Shown here: positions 33,601-40,766 of the stretch, piece by piece
Layout of the letters: every line of letters starts with the position of its first letter
Numbering within the stretch: the stretch's first letter is position 1
From: Candidatus Bathyarchaeota archaeon
Lineage (GTDB): Archaea > Thermoproteota > Bathyarchaeia > RBG-16-48-13 > JAGTRE01
Assembly (NCBI GenBank): GCA_018396415.1
Contig: JAGTRE010000011.1
Location: 1-40,766 of the forward strand
DNA: 40,766 nt
Direction: 5' to 3'
Notes under the pieces: generated by a model
Database searches by the model: none
What the model saw: the letters and a program-made list of their open reading frames with translations, nothing else
Told to the model about the DNA's origin: nothing
Program-made: the position numbers and the translations under genes

Positions 33601-33878
33601 TCCACCGGAAGCCCCTGGCAATCCCAGCCAGCCTTCCTCCAAACATCAAATCCTTGCATGGTTTTCAGCCTCAGAACAACATCTTTCATCGCTCTTCCGC
33701 GCGCATGCCCCACATGCATAAATCCGTTAGTTGTCGGAGGACCTTCGAGAAAACTGAAGCATGGCTGGCTGCTTCTCAGCATCATTACTTTACGTGGAAT
33801 GTTATTTTCCATCCACCAAGTGGCAATTTCCTTTTCTACTAGTATAGGGTCATAGGGCCCCTTGATAACCTTCACCAT
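30672..33878 (-). CDS. ileS: Isoleucyl-tRNA synthetase
   Basis: This 1068-residue class Ia synthetase charges tRNA-Ile. The HIGH motif is HVGH (residues 55-58) in [16 protein letters not shown], and KMSKS is intact ([10 protein letters not shown] near residue 601). The CP1 editing domain is present ([36 protein letters not shown]). Zinc-type Cys pairs include CPRCETP, CWRCDSP, CSTCGE and [15 protein letters not shown] and [14 protein letters not shown] are IleRS signatures. The long C-terminal domain is normal for archaeal IleRS. GAGAGG precedes the ATG at 33878. It converges with gcvH. Confidence 0.97.
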   Translation of the reverse strand: [1068 protein letters not shown]

Positions 33879-34236
33879 TTTTTCCTCTCATCCAATTATG
33901 TTATATCATAAATATCGTGACAAAGGCTCTACTACCGCCTTAAGAATTACAAAAATTGTTTATACATTAAGGATTTGGGGATGTCACAGTTATTACCTCA
34001 CGCCTCCATGCAGTTACTTTTACATTTACTAATATGCGTTACGTTGATTCTTTCCTGTTAATCCTATCTAGACGGATATCTTACGAGGAAGAAGCAAACT
34101 TCAATAAAGATTTAAATGTTAGCCTTATTTGGGATGCAAAATTAGATAAGGATAAGTAAAAACAAAGTTAAACTGCATGCAAAATAAAACAACTTGAAAA
34201 AAGTTATGAAACGTCCTTTAAAGGAGAAACGTAGCA
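33879..34236. other. Intergenic region with aglB promoter
   Basis: 358 bases between divergent ileS and aglB. On the plus strand AATAAA-GATTTAAATG at 34103-34118 is a good BRE/TATA pair for aglB; the leader would be about 100 bases. AAGGAG lies 10 bases before the aglB start. On the minus strand CGATATTTATGATATAAC (about 33903-33921) may serve ileS. I see no small gene or structured RNA. Confidence 0.5.
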
Positions 34237-36291
34237 GTGCTACATTTGTCTGCGTTAAACAGGGTTGTGGAAAACTTTTTCAGTAAAGAAACACTCGCTG
34301 CCGCTGCTGATTTCTTGCGAGAAGCTCGCCTTAGAACTACGAGAAGCGCAATGCTTCATGGCTTATGTCTAGTTATAATTGCAATTATCGCATTTACCAC
34401 ACGTATACTTCCTCTTCGCTGGGGCGCCTATCTCTCAGAGTTTGATCCATATTACCATTACCGGGTCACCAATTACATAGTTTCTTATGGCTTTCAAGCT
34501 TTCTTCACTTGGTTTGATCGAATGAGTTGGTATCCTTATGGTCGTAATATTGCACTTACAACACCCCCTGGTCTTCCATTTACTGGGGCTGTTATTTACT
34601 TACTTTTGAGAAGCCTTGGACTTTCAGTAAGTGTGCTTGATGTATGCATTTACCTTCCTCCGGTTATGGGCGTAATTACATGTCTAATTGTATATTATTT
34701 CGCTCGAGACATGGGTAATAAAGAAGTAGGGCTTTTCGCTGCGCTCTTCTTAGCTTTAAACCCAGCCTACATTAGTCGAACATATTTAGGATTTTACAAA
34801 CATGAGACCATTGGAGTATTCGCAATTGTACTCGCCTCCCTGTTGTTCACAAGGTCAATAGACTTAAAACGGTCAATCATTTCTTCAACAATTTATTTCA
34901 TTGCTGCAGGGCTAACTCTTGGCTATCTGAACGTTAGTTGGGGTGCCTTCTACTATGCAGTAGATCTAATAGCACTTTTCACCCTGGTCCTTATAGCTTT
35001 ACGAAGATATAGTACCCGCCTCTTATTGTCATATTGTGTAGTAATGGTAATTAGTTTAGCACTAGCTACATCCGTCCCTCGTCCAGGTTATAGCGTTCTA
35101 TATTCAGCAGGAATTCTTCCGGTTTATATCGTACTTGTAATCCTCTGCGCCTGCGAGTTAGCACGACATGTAACATCGTTGAAAAATCGCGCCATCTTAG
35201 CAACCAGCATTATGACAATAGCAATAATCACTTTTGTTATTCTTTACACGTATGGGTTTATCTCGCCCCTAATGGGAAAAATGATTTCTGTCCTCAACCC
35301 TCTTGCCCGACTGGAAATGCCTATCGTCCAATCCGTCGCAGAACATAGACCTGCAACTTGGGCAGCGTTCTATTATGAATTTGGCATTCTCGTTTTCTTA
35401 GCGCCAATAGGCTTTCTATTTGCTGCTCAACGTCCCACCAACCAAAATCTATACGCAACCATCTTTGGAATAACGGCACTCTACTTTGCAGCATCGATGG
35501 TAAGATTAACTCTAATCCTGGCACCAGCATTCTGCATCCTTGGAGCAATAGCAACAGCTGAAATCATTAAACCGTTTATTGACATAATAAGAGGCGTTAC
35601 AATCTTTCCACGGAGGAAGGTTCGTTTTGTTTCGAGAGTGGGGCCTGAGTTTGGTGTAGTATTCATTCTTGTAATTTTCTTAATGCTTCTTCCAACATTG
35701 ATGCGAGGTATTGAAGGAGCTTACCAACCTGTGACGATTGCCTCATCCACGGTTCCAGTAAGGCAATATTATGGAGATTGGTTGGAGGCTTGCGCATGGC
35801 TGTATAGTAATACCCCCTCAGATGCGGTGATTTGCAGTTGGTGGGACTACGGGTATTATATCACAGTTCTTGCCAACCGAACATCTTTGGCAGATAACGC
35901 AACCCTAAATTCAACGCAGATAAAAAATATCGCTCTCATTTATCTATCTGATGAGATACAGGCTTTACCAATTCTTCAACGATATCATGTCTCATATGTT
36001 GTTGTGTTTACTACGATTTGGCTTGGCACGTATTATGGTGATGAAGTTAAGTGGTCGTGGATGGCAAAAATTGCGGGACTTAATGATACACAACTTGTAG
36101 ATAACGAATTGACTTCGATGTTTAGGTTGCCAATAAGCCTTCCTAATAGAAACTTTGTAATTACTAAGCTTATACTTTACGGACTTTTAACTGAGCGTAC
36201 AACGATGTATGGATTGCCTCGCCCAGACCACTTTACTTTAGTATACTCATCTTCCAATAAGTTAGTTTTTATTTACAAAGTAATTTATTAG
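34237..36291 (+). CDS. aglB: AglB/Stt3 oligosaccharyltransferase
   Basis: This 684-residue membrane enzyme transfers a lipid-linked glycan to Asn in N-X-S/T sequons on the outer face of the membrane. The N-terminal half has about 13 hydrophobic segments, with the first acidic loop SEFDPYYHYR and a later TYLGFYKHET loop. The catalytic sequon-binding motif is WWDYGYY near residue 534, in the soluble C-terminal domain. LADNATLN and the final FRLPISLP/LVYSSSNKLVFIYKV are family-like. The start is GTG at 34237 with AAGGAG upstream. It would use the OSTC-like protein (27121-27549) if that proves real. Confidence 0.95.
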   Translation: MLHLSALNRVVENFFSKETLAAAADFLREARLRTTRSAMLHGLCLVIIAIIAFTTRILPLRWGAYLSEFDPYYHYRVTNYIVSYGFQAFFTWFDRMSWYPYGRNIALTTPPGLPFTGAVIYLLLRSLGLSVSVLDVCIYLPPVMGVITCLIVYYFARDMGNKEVGLFAALFLALNPAYISRTYLGFYKHETIGVFAIVLASLLFTRSIDLKRSIISSTIYFIAAGLTLGYLNVSWGAFYYAVDLIALFTLVLIALRRYSTRLLLSYCVVMVISLALATSVPRPGYSVLYSAGILPVYIVLVILCACELARHVTSLKNRAILATSIMTIAIITFVILYTYGFISPLMGKMISVLNPLARLEMPIVQSVAEHRPATWAAFYYEFGILVFLAPIGFLFAAQRPTNQNLYATIFGITALYFAASMVRLTLILAPAFCILGAIATAEIIKPFIDIIRGVTIFPRRKVRFVSRVGPEFGVVFILVIFLMLLPTLMRGIEGAYQPVTIASSTVPVRQYYGDWLEACAWLYSNTPSDAVICSWWDYGYYITVLANRTSLADNATLNSTQIKNIALIYLSDEIQALPILQRYHVSYVVVFTTIWLGTYYGDEVKWSWMAKIAGLNDTQLVDNELTSMFRLPISLPNRNFVITKLILYGLLTERTTMYGLPRPDHFTLVYSSSNKLVFIYKVIY

Positions 36292-36349
36292 AGTGATTGA
36301 CATTTCCATAAAACCAAATCTAAATCTCAGGGAAAAACCTTTCATTAGG

Positions 36350-37129
36350 TTAGCTGATATATGTTATTCTTTCTCCTTCGGGTTTACGGCGTGTTCTTTC
36401 AAAAAATTCTAGCTTCTTTTCAACTTCCTCAACTTTCCTTAAAGCCTCACCTGATTTCTGAATCTCACATTCTAAATCGCTTATATCGATATCTAAATCG
36501 AGAAATTTTTGTAATACGTTTATGACATTTTTCGCAGCCTTGGGATCCGCCATGTAACCTGTTGTTTCAGCTAGAAGACAGATGGCATTTATATGCCAAA
36601 ACTTGGCAAGCCCAACTAACAAACCTGCTGTGCCAACTATAGGGGTTCCAGGTGGACCGATGCTAACGCCTATCTCTACCAGCCTGTCCAATAAGTTTTT
36701 GCTGCTTGCTACACCAATTACCCTTGGCTCTTTGGTGACACATGCAGCCGCATATCCACCGACGGTTAGAATGGTCTTCACATTATGCCTCTCTGCAAAT
36801 GAGAGAATTTTGTTGGCAATATCGTATTGACCATCGAGAGTTTGGGCTTGGCTGTCGCCTGTCAGAAGTATAAGGTCGTTCTTTCCTGGTATCTTATTCT
36901 TCCAGTAGAAAAATTCGCCGCGAAGGAGTCTTGCGCTTCCATTTTGGTCAACAATTACATGATACGGAAAAAATGGAGAATATAGATCCGCAAGTTTTTG
37001 CGCCCTAAGCTGTCTTATCAAATAGGTAACAGTGATTTTTCCAACGGATCCTAAACCCGGGAGACCCTCTATTAAAAGAGGATTTTTTAAGGTTACCTTA
37101 GTCTTTTCCCGAATGATAGTCTGTTTCAT
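36350..37129 (-). CDS. PAC2-family proteasome assembly chaperone
   Basis: This 259-residue PAC2/PbaB-family protein is related to eukaryotic PAC2. It shows LLIEGLPGLGSVGKITVTYLI, a beta strand LILLTGDSQ, TILTVGGYAA and GPPGTPIVGTAGLLVGLA. The C-terminus is a charged helix ending TYIS, roughly like but not exactly the HbYX tail that docks into the proteasome alpha ring. ATG at 37129 overlaps the nop10 stop (ATGA). This position after nop10 in the ribosomal operon is common in archaea. Confidence 0.92.
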   Translation of the reverse strand: MKQTIIREKTKVTLKNPLLIEGLPGLGSVGKITVTYLIRQLRAQKLADLYSPFFPYHVIVDQNGSARLLRGEFFYWKNKIPGKNDLILLTGDSQAQTLDGQYDIANKILSFAERHNVKTILTVGGYAAACVTKEPRVIGVASSKNLLDRLVEIGVSIGPPGTPIVGTAGLLVGLAKFWHINAICLLAETTGYMADPKAAKNVINVLQKFLDLDIDISDLECEIQKSGEALRKVEEVEKKLEFFERTRRKPEGERITYIS

Positions 37130-37296
37130 TTAGTAAGGGCTTCCTCCTTCAGTGCACGCCTATATTTTCCATAACGGTCTTCAATAGAAAATTTTCCAGG
37201 ATGCGGAATGGAGAGTGGACCGCCACAATATGGGCACTTATCGTGAGGCAGAGTATACCGACCACATGATTTGCACTTTCTCAAAAGCCAACCCAA
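37126..37296 (-). CDS. nop10: Nop10, H/ACA RNP subunit
   Basis: This 56-residue protein starts GWLLRKCKSCGRYTLP and continues KCPYCGGPLSIPHPGKFSIEDRYGKYRR, the complete Nop10 zinc ribbon and Cbf5-binding linker. It helps pseudouridylation guided by H/ACA RNAs. The start is TTG at 37296, 13 bases after the aIF2alpha stop; it ends with TGA overlapping the next ATG. Confidence 0.95.
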   Translation of the reverse strand: MGWLLRKCKSCGRYTLPHDKCPYCGGPLSIPHPGKFSIEDRYGKYRRALKEEALTK

Positions 37297-37309
37297 TACA
37301 AAACGCCTA

Positions 37310-38101
37310 CTATGCCTCTAATCTTTTAAAAGTACCATAACCGCCTCCTGCTTTAACCACATTAATAGCGGTCTCAACAACTCCTTGAAGCAGTTTCTCA
37401 GCTTCCTTGTAATTTCTCGCGGAAACTTCGACTCTATAACGAGGTGCACCTACAACATACATTTCCACTGTCGCTTCTCGTGGCCTCTTAAAATTCTTAG
37501 CGGAAATTAATGCTTTACGAATAACTTCTACGCCATTAGGCTGGGGGCAAGTTAATTCAAGTATCCCCTTAACTTTGACCTTTGGAATCTGAATCTTTGC
37601 CTTCGCTATTTCTGCCAAAACCGTTGCATAGTTTTGGGGAATCCCCAACTTAACTAGCGCAACTTCTCCCCGTTCTGAAGCGTCTTCTAAACCTTCGTAC
37701 AGTCCACCATAGTGTTCTTCAATCTTCACCCCTGCAATTTGATATATCTCGCTAAAAGAAAAACCCAGCTTCTCGGCGGCCATTTTTAGCAAAGCCTCAG
37801 CTTTTCGCGCGCGCTTCCATTCGAACAGCTTTTCTTTTTTCTCTCTTCCAGTCACCCTTCTTAACGAAAGGTCAACATGTCCCTTCTCAGCATCTACCCG
37901 GAGGACTTTTAAAACAACTTTCTGTCCTTCTCGGACATGATCGCGAATATTTCTCACCCAGCTGGAGGAAACCTCAGATATATGTAATAACCCTTCCTTC
38001 CCGTATTCATCTAAGGTAACGTAAGCTCCGTAGGGTGTAATCTGCGATACCGTTGCAACTACTAAATCGCCTGGTTCTGGGAATTCACTCTTACTCCCCA
38101 T
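37310..38101 (-). CDS. eif2a: Translation initiation factor aIF2 alpha subunit
   Basis: This 263-residue subunit of the initiator tRNA carrier aIF2 has three domains. The N-terminal S1/OB fold is DLVVATVSQITPYGAYVTLDEYGKEGLLHISEVS. The helical middle domain includes LSLRRVTGREKKEKLFEWKRARKAE. The C-terminal alpha/beta domain (VEMYVVGAPRYRVEVSARNYKEAEKLL) binds the gamma subunit. The Ser of eukaryotic phospho-control lies in a region not strictly conserved here. ATG at 38101 has GGGGGC upstream. A TATA box at 38134-38142 could give an internal promoter with an 11-base leader. Confidence 0.96.
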   Translation of the reverse strand: MGSKSEFPEPGDLVVATVSQITPYGAYVTLDEYGKEGLLHISEVSSSWVRNIRDHVREGQKVVLKVLRVDAEKGHVDLSLRRVTGREKKEKLFEWKRARKAEALLKMAAEKLGFSFSEIYQIAGVKIEEHYGGLYEGLEDASERGEVALVKLGIPQNYATVLAEIAKAKIQIPKVKVKGILELTCPQPNGVEVIRKALISAKNFKRPREATVEMYVVGAPRYRVEVSARNYKEAEKLLQGVVETAINVVKAGGGYGTFKRLEA

Positions 38102-38133
38102 TTGGTAGCCCCCGCAACCTAAAGTAGATTCAC

Positions 38134-38142
38134 ATTTAATAT
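38134..38142 (-). promoter_or_regulatory. Candidate internal promoter before aIF2alpha
   Basis: ATATTAAAT on the minus strand with AGTAAA upstream predicts a start near 38112, 11 bases before the aIF2alpha ATG. The 119-base gap after S27e is the largest in this otherwise tight operon. Confidence 0.45.
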
Positions 38143-38220
38143 TTTACTCACCGAGGCAATTTTGATTTAATTGAAGTTTAGTCGAATTGCACTAAAGGAG
38201 TTAGAGTAACGACTAACACC

Positions 38221-38427
38221 TTACTCCAAAATATTCACGATTTCTCCCTTAATGTTGGCTTTCCCTCCAGTGGATTCGGCAAGCACGCCGCCACACACAT
38301 TACAATGAATAGACATACTAGCATAATTAAACATAATTTGTTCATTTCCACATTCGGGACACTTTACTCTAATGAAGCTGCTTTTGGGTCTCGGAATAAT
38401 TTCAATCCACTTTACCACAAGCCTCAC
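38221..38427 (-). CDS. rps27e: Ribosomal protein S27e
   Basis: This small-subunit protein has the Cys4 zinc site VKCPECGNEQIMF...IHCNVCGGVLAESTGGKA, diagnostic of S27e. GTG at 38427 gives 68 residues but is only 3 bases after the L44e stop and within the AAGGTGAGG ribosome site. GTG at 38418 (65 residues, MVKWIEIIPRP) has correct spacing and is the likelier start. Confidence 0.95.
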   Translation of the reverse strand: MRLVVKWIEIIPRPKSSFIRVKCPECGNEQIMFNYASMSIHCNVCGGVLAESTGGKANIKGEIVNILE

Positions 38428-38430
38428 CTT

Positions 38431-38709
38431 TTACGCTGTAATTTCCAATTTTCGGAGCCTTAGTCCACGCCTCTGAACCACGTAGCCGCATGCTTTACAC
38501 GCAAGTTTTAAACTCATTTTTTTCGTTGTTTTTGCAAATCTTCTTTGCTCTTCCACGCGTTGACCACCATACCCACGTTGCTTCCGCGCGTATCTTCGAT
38601 TACCAATAGCTAATGCTCGATCCTTCCCTTTTTTATATAGTGTAACCGTGTGTTCAGTGTGTTTCTTACACCTAGGACAATATGTTGAGATCAGTTTCGG
38701 AGCTTTCAT
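38431..38709 (-). CDS. rpl44e: Ribosomal protein L44e
   Basis: This 92-residue large-subunit protein begins KAPKLISTYCPRCKKHTEH, has the basic GNRRYARKQRGYGGQ core and ends CKACGYVVQRRGLRLRKLE. Both zinc CxxC pairs are present. Its ATG shares bases with the GINS stop (one-base overlap at 38709). It is followed by S27e, the usual archaeal order. Confidence 0.96.
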   Translation of the reverse strand: MKAPKLISTYCPRCKKHTEHTVTLYKKGKDRALAIGNRRYARKQRGYGGQRVEEQRRFAKTTKKMSLKLACKACGYVVQRRGLRLRKLEITA

Positions 38710-39266
38710 TACTCTTCAACCTCTAATTTCATAACTACACCTTGCTTAAGAAGAGCTTCAACATTTTCCACAGGCAATCTTGCAACATCCTCTGGTTTAA
38801 ATGGACCATAGGTTTTCATATCTGTACCTATAATGGCTGGGATTTCTCGGAGGAATCTGACTAATATCTTTTTTGGCTTTGCTAAGATTACCTCTCTTAA
38901 TTCGGGTTGCCGCCCACTAACTATTGCTGTAGTTAACTTCCCACGGGCTTTAATAAGTGAAGCTATGTTGGCCAGTAGTGCTTCTTCCTCTAGAGTTAAT
39001 TTTCCATCGAGTTTTGCGCCTTCAACGAGGGTTTCTTGAAGAATTTTTTGGCTTCTCAGATGAAGCAAGTCCGAGATTAATTTCTGTGCGTATTTAAGTT
39101 CCTTAGCAAGTAGTTTGGTCCTCAACGATCGCTCATCTAACATTCGTTGCTCTTCAGTTAGGCCTTTAATGTAAAGACTTATGGCGTTGTAAAATTCATT
39201 CGGAAGCGCCTGTAGTTTGCGGTTTTCCTTTTCTCGCTTCCAAGCTTGGTAGAGCTCATCATACAT
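38709..39266 (-). CDS. GINS complex subunit (Gins51-type)
   Basis: This 185-residue subunit belongs to the replicative helicase complex CMG. The N-terminal helical A domain (ELYQAWKREKENRKLQALP...FYNAISLYIKGL) is followed by a small B domain at the C-terminus (KILVRFLREIPAIIGTDMKT, then YGPFKPEDVARLP). The A-then-B order marks the Gins51 (Sld5/Psf1-like) class. It lies directly after priS, six bases away, a common archaeal arrangement linking helicase and primase expression. Confidence 0.88.
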   Translation of the reverse strand: MYDELYQAWKREKENRKLQALPNEFYNAISLYIKGLTEEQRMLDERSLRTKLLAKELKYAQKLISDLLHLRSQKILQETLVEGAKLDGKLTLEEEALLANIASLIKARGKLTTAIVSGRQPELREVILAKPKKILVRFLREIPAIIGTDMKTYGPFKPEDVARLPVENVEALLKQGVVMKLEVEE

Positions 39267-39272
39267 TGTTGA

Positions 39273-40520
39273 TTACCTCACGATGTTGGCAACCTTTTTA
39301 CAGAGGAGAAGCATTGCAGCGGCTGTTGGCAATTCAAGAACCTGTTCTCTATATGGACCGTAAACCTCATTACCAATCCGGAATTGGTGTGCTTCAATAA
39401 CTTTAACAGTTAGCATCCCAGTCTTAAATGCTACTGCCTCACTTAAAGGATCAAAGTTTTCAAGTTGTTTTACCGAGATTTCTGTTACTTTTAAACCGGT
39501 CTTACCGTGTAACGTGTTAGGCAACCGGATTAACCGATGAATATCTGTCGTTACCACAGTATCGATGTTCACCGCTTGACATTTTATGGCTCGTGCGACG
39601 ATCTTTTCCCAGGTTTTTATCCCTAGTCCTTTAATGGCATCCCAGGGACCTCTCTTGTGCCAACTTTCTAGAATTAAATTTCTATATTCAATTAAAGCAT
39701 CAATGACCTGCTTTTTTATGTCATGAGAGTTTTCAAATTGTTCAGGTGTAATATCCATGAGGAAATCATAAACGCCTCGGGCGATTCTCCCTCGCCAACC
39801 TGGGTCATGGAGGTCGGGACCAACAATTATTTGAGTTCTTTTCCAACCTCGCTCATCCAGCCCATGAAGCCGTGGATTAAGTCCCGTTCCCATGACATAA
39901 TCTACAATTTCTTTTCTAGCCAGTTGATCCAGAGTTTGCACAATTTGACTCTCGATATGTACATGGTAACCTCTATGCCCGGAAAAACAAACAGAAATAT
40001 CATCAGAGGAAAAACCAAAGTCACTTTGCAGTATATCAGTAAGTTTCATAGTTTCAATCTTAGCTGCTTCTAGACACGTTTCACATAACCAGCTTCTTTC
40101 TTCAAATTTTTGAGCCCCACACCTCGGGCAGAAATCAGGTTGGCGCCCTTTTCCAAGTTCACCACAAGATTGGCAGACCCATAAATCATGTTCTGTTTTA
40201 CAGCGAGTCTCTATATGGTCCGCATCTATGTCAAAAATTAAATCTGCGCCAATCCAGCCTTTGTTTTCCATACTTTCCTCGGGCCGCTCATAGTAAGCAG
40301 CTGAGAAATATGCATCTGAAGGGACAGTTAGTACCAAGTATTGCTGAAGGTCAACGGGATTTCTAAAGCTCTTATGTCTTACCATCATTCTCTCTTTAAA
40401 TAAGATAAAACCAAACTCACGTTTCTCGATTGCCAAAGGGGGTTGAATATTAGGTGCTTGGATACGATAGTATTCAGCAAATTTATTGCGAATAAACTCA
40501 TCTACTTCGTCTTTGTTCAC
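39273..40520 (-). CDS. priS: DNA primase small (catalytic) subunit PriS
   Basis: This 415-residue primase catalytic subunit makes RNA primers. The metal-binding motif is LIFDIDADH (about residues 95-102). A zinc element VCQSCGE...CPRCGAQ...LCETC follows, then the nucleotide-binding SGHRGYHVHIES segment. ATG at 40520 overlaps the priL stop by 4 bases (ATGA). No lesions are visible. Confidence 0.95.
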   Translation of the reverse strand: MNKDEVDEFIRNKFAEYYRIQAPNIQPPLAIEKREFGFILFKERMMVRHKSFRNPVDLQQYLVLTVPSDAYFSAAYYERPEESMENKGWIGADLIFDIDADHIETRCKTEHDLWVCQSCGELGKGRQPDFCPRCGAQKFEERSWLCETCLEAAKIETMKLTDILQSDFGFSSDDISVCFSGHRGYHVHIESQIVQTLDQLARKEIVDYVMGTGLNPRLHGLDERGWKRTQIIVGPDLHDPGWRGRIARGVYDFLMDITPEQFENSHDIKKQVIDALIEYRNLILESWHKRGPWDAIKGLGIKTWEKIVARAIKCQAVNIDTVVTTDIHRLIRLPNTLHGKTGLKVTEISVKQLENFDPLSEAVAFKTGMLTVKVIEAHQFRIGNEVYGPYREQVLELPTAAAMLLLCKKVANIVR

Positions 40521-40766
40521 GAACCTTTCCTACCTCCCAGTTTTATAGTCTTCAACTTTCTCCGATAGTACGTGAGCGGATGTCTAACACTTCGACAGAT
40601 TTCATCGGGACCTAGACATAAACCGTGTGTGCGCAAAGTATCGCAATTCGGAGAGGTATATTTTGTCCGTGATCCTCTTTTGCCTGCTATATGTTCCACT
40701 TGGTATCTCGTCATTTTCTCGTCAAAATCGGATAAGCTGCTAAATAATTTAACAACACTATCGACA
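40517..40766 (-). CDS. priL: DNA primase large subunit PriL, C-terminal fragment (5' end beyond window)
   Basis: The minus-strand frame stays open from the window edge and ends at 40517. It encodes the last 82 or so residues of PriL: KLFSSLSDFDEKMTRYQVEH, then YTSPNCDTLRTHGLCLG, EICRSVRHPLTYYRRKL and the end GGRKGS. Three Cys in these segments match ligands of the C-terminal [4Fe-4S] cluster. An internal ATG at 40714 is not the start: the conserved sequence continues upstream of it. Confidence 0.93.
   Translation of the reverse strand, partial: VDSVVKLFSSLSDFDEKMTRYQVEHIAGKRGSRTKYTSPNCDTLRTHGLCLGPDEICRSVRHPLTYYRRKLKTIKLGGRKGS

Overview
The window is archaeal DNA of moderate, slightly AT-rich composition. 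Its proteins are archaeal throughout: aRF1, Hef, XPD, RadB, a GINS subunit, PriS/PriL, CarS, Nop10, L44e, S27e, UPF0147, an AglB/Stt3 oligosaccharyltransferase and the archaeal mevalonate branch. Many starts are TTG or GTG, preceded by GGAGG/GGTG-type ribosome sites, and ATGA/GTGA stop-start overlaps are common. A very GC-rich 16S rRNA in a much less GC-rich genome suggests a warm habitat. The mix (full-length Hef and RadB, split tRNA-type introns, an OSTC-like and a PAC4-like protein) fits a TACK/Thermoproteota lineage, perhaps Bathyarchaeia-like. That placement is inference; the 16S would settle it.

Layout. 1-1099 holds the 5' three quarters of a 16S rRNA gene (minus strand) with a structured leader upstream. 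At 1589-2008 two divergent tRNA genes, Ile(GAU) and Ala(CGC), each carry two introns. 2138-8593 holds an MBL hydrolase, ValRS, aRF1, and a pyrH - zinc-ribbon - winged-helix operon followed by an HMA protein. After tRNA-Leu(CAG), 9070-15492 contains an IMPase/FBPase-like phosphatase, UPF0147, an autoantigen-p27 zinc protein, Hef, a hypothetical protein, dTMP kinase and an HD phosphohydrolase. 15489-18830 (minus) is an isoprenoid operon (PAC4-like protein, UbiD-type anhydromevalonate phosphate decarboxylase, both subunits of phosphomevalonate dehydratase). 18899-22864 carries endonuclease III, XPD, a phosphoesterase and a winged-helix protein. A 375-base AT-rich intergenic block (22865-23239) contains a perfect 28-bp palindrome and precedes a ribbon-helix-helix/AbrB-like pair. 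23882-30158 holds Clp1-type kinase, a RuvC-fold protein, RadB, CarS, an OSTC-like membrane protein, topoisomerase I and small zinc proteins. GcvH, IleRS and AglB follow. 36350-40766 (minus) is the information-processing operon PriL-PriS-GINS-L44e-S27e-aIF2alpha-Nop10-PAC2.

Main find. Downstream of pyrH, a 73-residue zinc-ribbon/membrane protein is encoded in two exons separated by 33 bases (7726-7758) that carry two in-frame TAA stops. The junction folds into a textbook archaeal bulge-helix-bulge: 4-bp outer helix, 4-bp central helix, two 3-nt bulges on opposite strands and a 7-bp inner helix. Cutting at the standard positions rebuilds an uninterrupted Cys4 zinc ribbon. This looks like a protein-coding pre-mRNA intron removed by the tRNA splicing endonuclease. 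Four introns in two neighbouring tRNA genes, two of them in the D-arm, and a Clp1-type RNA kinase in the same window fit an organism with active BHB splicing.
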